From an uncultured Pseudomonadales bacterium (GTDB taxonomy: Bacteria > Pseudomonadota > Gammaproteobacteria > Pseudomonadales > Azotimanducaceae), in the NCBI GenBank assembly GCA_937921865.1, contig CAKZWF010000004.1, positions 1-64,000 on the forward strand: a stretch of 64,000 bases of DNA, read 5' to 3'. The notes below the pieces were generated by a model. The model was not told where the DNA came from and did no database searches. It saw nothing but the letters and a program-made list of their open reading frames with translations. The translations under genes and the position numbers were made by a program. Shown piece by piece: positions 60,569 through 64,000 of this stretch; positions within the stretch are counted from its first letter, which is position 1, and each line of letters starts with the position of its first letter.

Positions 60569-62068
60569 CTAGAGCAGGTAGTTGACGCAGAACCAGCCGC
60601 TGATACCCATTGTCACCGTATACGGCACCGCCATGACGACCATTCGACCGTATGACAAACGAACCAGCGGAGCTACTGACGATGTCAGCAGAAACAGGAA
60701 AGCTGCCTGCCCGTTAGGAGTGGCAATGCTCGGGATGTTGGTTCCGGTGTTGATGGCGATAGCGAGCAGTTCCAGATGCTCGCGACTGATTTCGTTTTGG
60801 CGGTAGGCTTCAGCCACTTCGTTGATATAGACAGTGGCGACGAACACGTTGTCGCTGATTGCTGAGAGCACACCATTGGCAACGTAGAACATACCCGGCT
60901 GCAGATCCAGGTCCAGACTCAGCACGTAGTCGATGACTGGGGAAAACAGATGCTGGTCGTGAATGACGGCAACGATACTGAAGAAGACAACGAGCAGTGC
61001 GGTGAAAGGCAGAGCTTCTTCGAAAGCTTTGCCCAGTTGATGCTCTTCTATCACCCCATTGAAAGCCGTCTGCACGACGATGACCATCAGCCCAATCAGA
61101 CCCACTTCTGCCCAGTGAAACGCCAGAGCCACCACCAGCAGGGACGCAGCCAGCGCCTGTATGACCAGACGCGCCGTCTCTCTTGGGGTCCTCGCCTTGG
61201 TCTGCTCATCGTCATACTCTTTGAGAATATTGCGGACTGGCTCCGGAAGTGTGGCGCCATAGCCGAACTTCTTTATCTGTTCAAGCATCACACAGGTCAA
61301 CAGCCCAACCGCCAGAACTGGCATCGTTACTGGAGACATGCGCTGGAAAAACTCCAGGAACTCCCAGCCGAGTTTGCTGGCTATCAGCAGATTCTGCGGT
61401 TCTCCGACTGTCGTACACACCCCACCGAGTGCTGTGCCGACCGCTCCGTGCATCAGCAGATTGCGTAGAAAAGCTCGAAACTCCTCCAGATCGCTGCGGT
61501 GAATTTCAGCAATTGAGTCGTCCACCCCGTGTTCGTGCTCATCACGGAACTGTTTACCCGAAGCAACCTTGTGATAAACGGAATAAAAACCGAGGGCGAC
61601 CGCGATGATGACTGCAGTGACGGTAAGTGCGTCCAAGAATGCCGAAAGTACTGCCGACACTGCGCAGAATAGAAACGAAATCAGAGTTTTCGAACGTATT
61701 CCGAGAATGATCTTGGTGAAGGTGAACAACAGCAGTTCTTTCATGAAGAAAATACCGGCGACCATGAACATCAGCAGCAGAATCACCGGGAAATTGCTGA
61801 AGACCTCTGCGCGGATGGTCTCGGTATTGGTCATGCCTATGATGACCGCTTCGATCGCCAGTAGCCCGCCGGGTTGCAGTGGATAACACTTCAGAGCCAT
61901 GGCCAGGGTGAAGATAAACTCGATTACCAGTACCCATCCCGACACAAAGGGGGAGATAAGGAACAGGATGGGGTTGATGAGCAGAAAACTCACGATGACG
62001 GTCTTGTACCAGACCGGCGCCGGACCGAGGAAGTTCTCCCAGAAGGATGAAGCCGAAAGATTGTTCAT
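60569..62068 (-). CDS. nhaB: Na+/H+ antiporter NhaB
   Basis: Inner-membrane sodium/proton antiporter of 499 residues with about 12 hydrophobic segments. The N-terminal [20 protein letters not shown] and internal [32 protein letters not shown] and [15 protein letters not shown] are characteristic of NhaB. NhaB is common in halotolerant and marine Gammaproteobacteria. It is convergent with dnaQ. Confidence 0.95.
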   Translation of the reverse strand: MNNLSASSFWENFLGPAPVWYKTVIVSFLLINPILFLISPFVSGWVLVIEFIFTLAMALKCYPLQPGGLLAIEAVIIGMTNTETIRAEVFSNFPVILLLMFMVAGIFFMKELLLFTFTKIILGIRSKTLISFLFCAVSAVLSAFLDALTVTAVIIAVALGFYSVYHKVASGKQFRDEHEHGVDDSIAEIHRSDLEEFRAFLRNLLMHGAVGTALGGVCTTVGEPQNLLIASKLGWEFLEFFQRMSPVTMPVLAVGLLTCVMLEQIKKFGYGATLPEPVRNILKEYDDEQTKARTPRETARLVIQALAASLLVVALAFHWAEVGLIGLMVIVVQTAFNGVIEEHQLGKAFEEALPFTALLVVFFSIVAVIHDQHLFSPVIDYVLSLDLDLQPGMFYVANGVLSAISDNVFVATVYINEVAEAYRQNEISREHLELLAIAINTGTNIPSIATPNGQAAFLFLLTSSVAPLVRLSYGRMVVMAVPYTVTMGISGWFCVNYLL

Positions 62069-62181
62069 AACGGAACATTATCTGCCGGACCACGCCACAT
62101 CAATACACATCGCATTCACAGGACACTTGATATGTCGGGTGCAATCTGCTGGATTAGGCACAAAATACAACCGGCAAAACT

Positions 62182-63021
62182 ATGTGGCCCATTGATCCAG
62201 AAGATTTCGAGTCCCTTACCACCCCACCGGATAGCGCATCGAGAGATGAAGCCTGGTTTTTTCTGCAGACACCACAAGGTCTTGTCTGTTTGACTGAGCA
62301 AGGCGTTCCCCGTCCGGTGACGGGCGATGAACTGCGCTGGCTGGACATCGAAGTGGTATCCGAACACTACCTCGGGCGTTTTCGAGGCCGCTGTATCTAT
62401 GCAGTCGAAGCCAGCGGTGCCATACCCGAAGGATACAGCGCAGCAGGACTGCGCGACTGGCTGGGCCGTGTTGAGCCTTCTGTCTTCTATCTGGCTGGCC
62501 GCGCCCAGCAGGTGATTGACTGGCACCGCAGTCATCGCTTCTGCGGTCGTTGCGGTGCGGAGAATGAGGATCATCCTCAGGATCGGGCCAAAGTGTGTCC
62601 TTCGTGCAAGCTGATCAGCTATCCGAGACTGTCGCCCAGTATTATCGTGCTGGTAACCAGGGGCGAAGAGATGTTGTTGGCGCGCAATGCCCAGTGGCCG
62701 ACCAGCATGTACAGCACGTTGGCGGGTTTTGTTGAACCTGGTGAGTCGATCGAGCAGACCGTGCACAGGGAGGTTCTGGAGGAGGTGGGGCTGCAGGTCT
62801 CCGGCCTGAAATACCTCGGCTCACAAAGCTGGCCGTTTCCAAATTCTTTGATGCTGGGTTTCCACGCCGAATACGCCGGTGGTGAAATTGTCTGTCAGGA
62901 AGAGGAAATCGCCGATGCCCGCTGGTTCAAGGCCGACGATCTGCCCAATGTGCCGCCAAAGACAGCAATTTCGAGGTGGCTGATTGATGCGTTCATCGAT
63001 AGCCTGCCAAAGAATAGCTGA
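62182..63021 (+). CDS. nudC: NAD(H) pyrophosphatase / deNADding enzyme NudC
   Basis: Nudix enzyme that hydrolyses NADH and removes NAD caps from RNA. The zinc ribbon is CGRCGAEN...VCPSCK; the Nudix box GFVEPGESIEQTVHREVLEEVG is intact; SQSWPFPNSLMLGF is the NudC-specific motif. Length is 279 residues. Its stop is 2 bp from the stop of the convergent SCP2-like gene. Confidence 0.95.
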   Translation: MWPIDPEDFESLTTPPDSASRDEAWFFLQTPQGLVCLTEQGVPRPVTGDELRWLDIEVVSEHYLGRFRGRCIYAVEASGAIPEGYSAAGLRDWLGRVEPSVFYLAGRAQQVIDWHRSHRFCGRCGAENEDHPQDRAKVCPSCKLISYPRLSPSIIVLVTRGEEMLLARNAQWPTSMYSTLAGFVEPGESIEQTVHREVLEEVGLQVSGLKYLGSQSWPFPNSLMLGFHAEYAGGEIVCQEEEIADARWFKADDLPNVPPKTAISRWLIDAFIDSLPKNS

Positions 63022-63023
63022 AG

Positions 63024-63377
63024 TTACTCGATAGGGGTTTCCGGCAGACTGTCACTCTGAAACATGGCCATCAGCGAAAAGGCCCACATCAGGTAGCCGT
63101 CTGCGCGGAATCTGCCCTGCATAAACGCTTCGAATGCATCCGCGCGCCCTGAAAGCAGTGCCCACGCAGTATCTACATCTTCGAAGAAAAAAGTTGCGTC
63201 CGGATTCGCCGGGAAACCTTCTTCACCGTCCGGATCATCGAAGCTCAGACCGGACGGCGACACGGCAAAGAGCAGTTGCTCGTCGCCAATCTGCAACCGC
63301 AGCACGGCATCCAACCCCATCGCTGCGGGGGGGAAAAAGGTGTCTTCAAGATGAGTCTGGAGCGCTCTGAGTGCCAT
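63024..63377 (-). CDS. SCP2 sterol-binding-like small protein
   Basis: A 117-residue protein resembling SCP2-like lipid-binding folds: LDAVLRLQIGDEQLLFAVSPSG, then FFFEDVDTAWALLSGRADAFEAFMQGRFRADGYLMWAFSLMAMF, where the gain of a helix after GRFRADG is typical. It may bind hydrophobic ligands. The region just before the ATG is four tandem 12-bp repeats, so its ribosome site is unusual. Confidence 0.65.
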   Translation of the reverse strand: MALRALQTHLEDTFFPPAAMGLDAVLRLQIGDEQLLFAVSPSGLSFDDPDGEEGFPANPDATFFFEDVDTAWALLSGRADAFEAFMQGRFRADGYLMWAFSLMAMFQSDSLPETPIE

Positions 63378-63425
63378 CTATCTGTGTGCCTATCCGTTCA
63401 CCTATCTGGTTGCCTATCTGGTTGC
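63378..63425. repeat. 12-bp tandem repeat, 4 units
   Basis: CTATCTGTGTGC, CTATCCGTTCAC, CTATCTGGTTGC, CTATCTGGTTGC lie end to end, starting at the base next to the ATG of the SCP2-like gene (minus strand). On that strand the repeats form its leader. The last two units are identical, the first two diverged. Confidence 0.9.
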
Positions 63426-63532
63426 CCGAAAGGCGGCCCAGAAAAAACATGGGACACCTTATCGGGCCTGGTTGCAACCCATATCAACGCGCCATAGAGT
63501 AGCGCGCTTCGTGCCATAATCGTCGAGGTCCA

Positions 63533-64000
63533 ATGGACTACCTGTTTGAATATCTGATCTTTCTCGCCGAGGTTGTGACGATCGTTGTCGCGATCATCGC
63601 GGTGTTATCGGCGATCGCCGCCATGGGGGCAAGGCGGGCTCAGGGATCGGGTGGACATCTCGAGGTTCATAAGCTCAATGACAGTCTCGACTCGCTCAAA
63701 GACAGCGTCCGCCGAGCACTTTTAGACCCCGCGGTACTGAAGAAGCAGCACAAAGGGGAAGCCAAGGCGGCAAAACAGGAGCGCAAAGCTGGTAAGAAAG
63801 CACCGCCGAAAGACGCCGTTGCAGATAACAATGACGCGCAGCCATCTAGCCGTCGATTGTTTGTCGTGGACTTCAAAGGCGACATACAGGCCAATGCAGT
63901 GAAACATCTGCGTACCGAGATTACCGCTATTCTGACCATGGCCACCAAATCTGATGAGGTCCTGATCAGATTAGAGAGTCCGGGCGGATCGGTACACGGT
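63533..64000 (+). CDS. sohB: inner-membrane peptidase SohB, 5' part only
   Basis: The ORF track misses it because it runs off the window. From ATG 63533 it reads MDYLFEYLIFLAEVVTIVV, one N-terminal membrane helix, then a Lys-rich linker (KKQHKGEAKAAKQERKAGKK) and the start of the S49 peptidase domain (RRLFVVDFKGDIQANAVKHLR, LIRLESPGGSVHG). That order matches SohB, a SppA-related periplasm-facing protease. The catalytic Ser and Lys are beyond the window. Confidence 0.9.
   Translation, partial: MDYLFEYLIFLAEVVTIVVAIIAVLSAIAAMGARRAQGSGGHLEVHKLNDSLDSLKDSVRRALLDPAVLKKQHKGEAKAAKQERKAGKKAPPKDAVADNNDAQPSSRRLFVVDFKGDIQANAVKHLRTEITAILTMATKSDEVLIRLESPGGSVHG

Noticed and set aside
63378-63425. possible CRISPR array
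   Set aside because: The units are contiguous 12-mers without spacers, so this is a simple tandem repeat.

Overview
The window is a chromosomal segment of a gammaproteobacterium, most likely Pseudomonadales in the broad sense and probably marine or halotolerant. The evidence is gene order: gltA divergent from sdhCDAB-sucAB-lpd-sucCD, the run fimV-truA-trpF-...-folC-dedD-cvpA-purF, the block tig-clpP-clpX-lon-hupB-ppiD, plus miaE, lpxH, mltD and nhaB. Nearly all of the window is dense housekeeping DNA with short gaps, ATGA-type overlaps and frequent GTG or TTG starts. I could not run a search, so all family assignments come from motifs and context.

Region 1-2310 is different. It holds the 3' part of a DUF1214-type gene, an integron attC-like recombination site, a tiny predicted lipoprotein, a P-loop NTPase, two copies of a hairpin repeat and about 400 bp that I cannot explain. 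It stops at tRNA-Sec (selC, minus strand, with its own terminator), which in other bacteria is an insertion point for genomic islands. Beyond selC lie a DUF418 membrane protein and selA-selB (minus strand). Together these supply the Sec tRNA, its charging enzyme and its elongation factor, although no selenoprotein gene is visible here.

Region 7.5-20.3 kb is the TCA-cycle cluster: citrate synthase on the minus strand, then succinate dehydrogenase, 2-oxoglutarate dehydrogenase and succinyl-CoA synthetase on the plus strand. Next come htpG behind a good sigma-32-type promoter, a DUF4892 protein, prmB and aroC.

Region 25.4-30.7 kb carries a LysR regulator divergent from leuCDB-asd. Region 31-41 kb carries fimV, truA, trpFBA, folC, a SPOR-domain protein, cvpA and purF. 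The accD gene often found between trpA and folC is absent. Region 41-46.1 kb is a MoxR/DUF58/transglutaminase unit, a DUF1289 protein and miaE, convergent with folD-lpxH.

Region 47.7-48.2 kb encodes tRNA-Pro, tRNA-Arg and tRNA-His behind a clear sigma-70 promoter. The protein quality-control block (tig, clpP, clpX, lon, hupB, ppiD) follows. The right end has mltD (minus), a methyltransferase, a 27-codon micro-ORF, dnaQ, nhaB (minus), nudC, an SCP2-like gene (minus) and the 5' part of sohB, cut by the window edge.

I found no CRISPR array, transposase, phage gene or clear new multi-gene system. The most unusual material is the integron-like left end next to selC, a tRNA-Sec with a shortened acceptor/T helix, and several short tandem or palindromic repeats at gene junctions.
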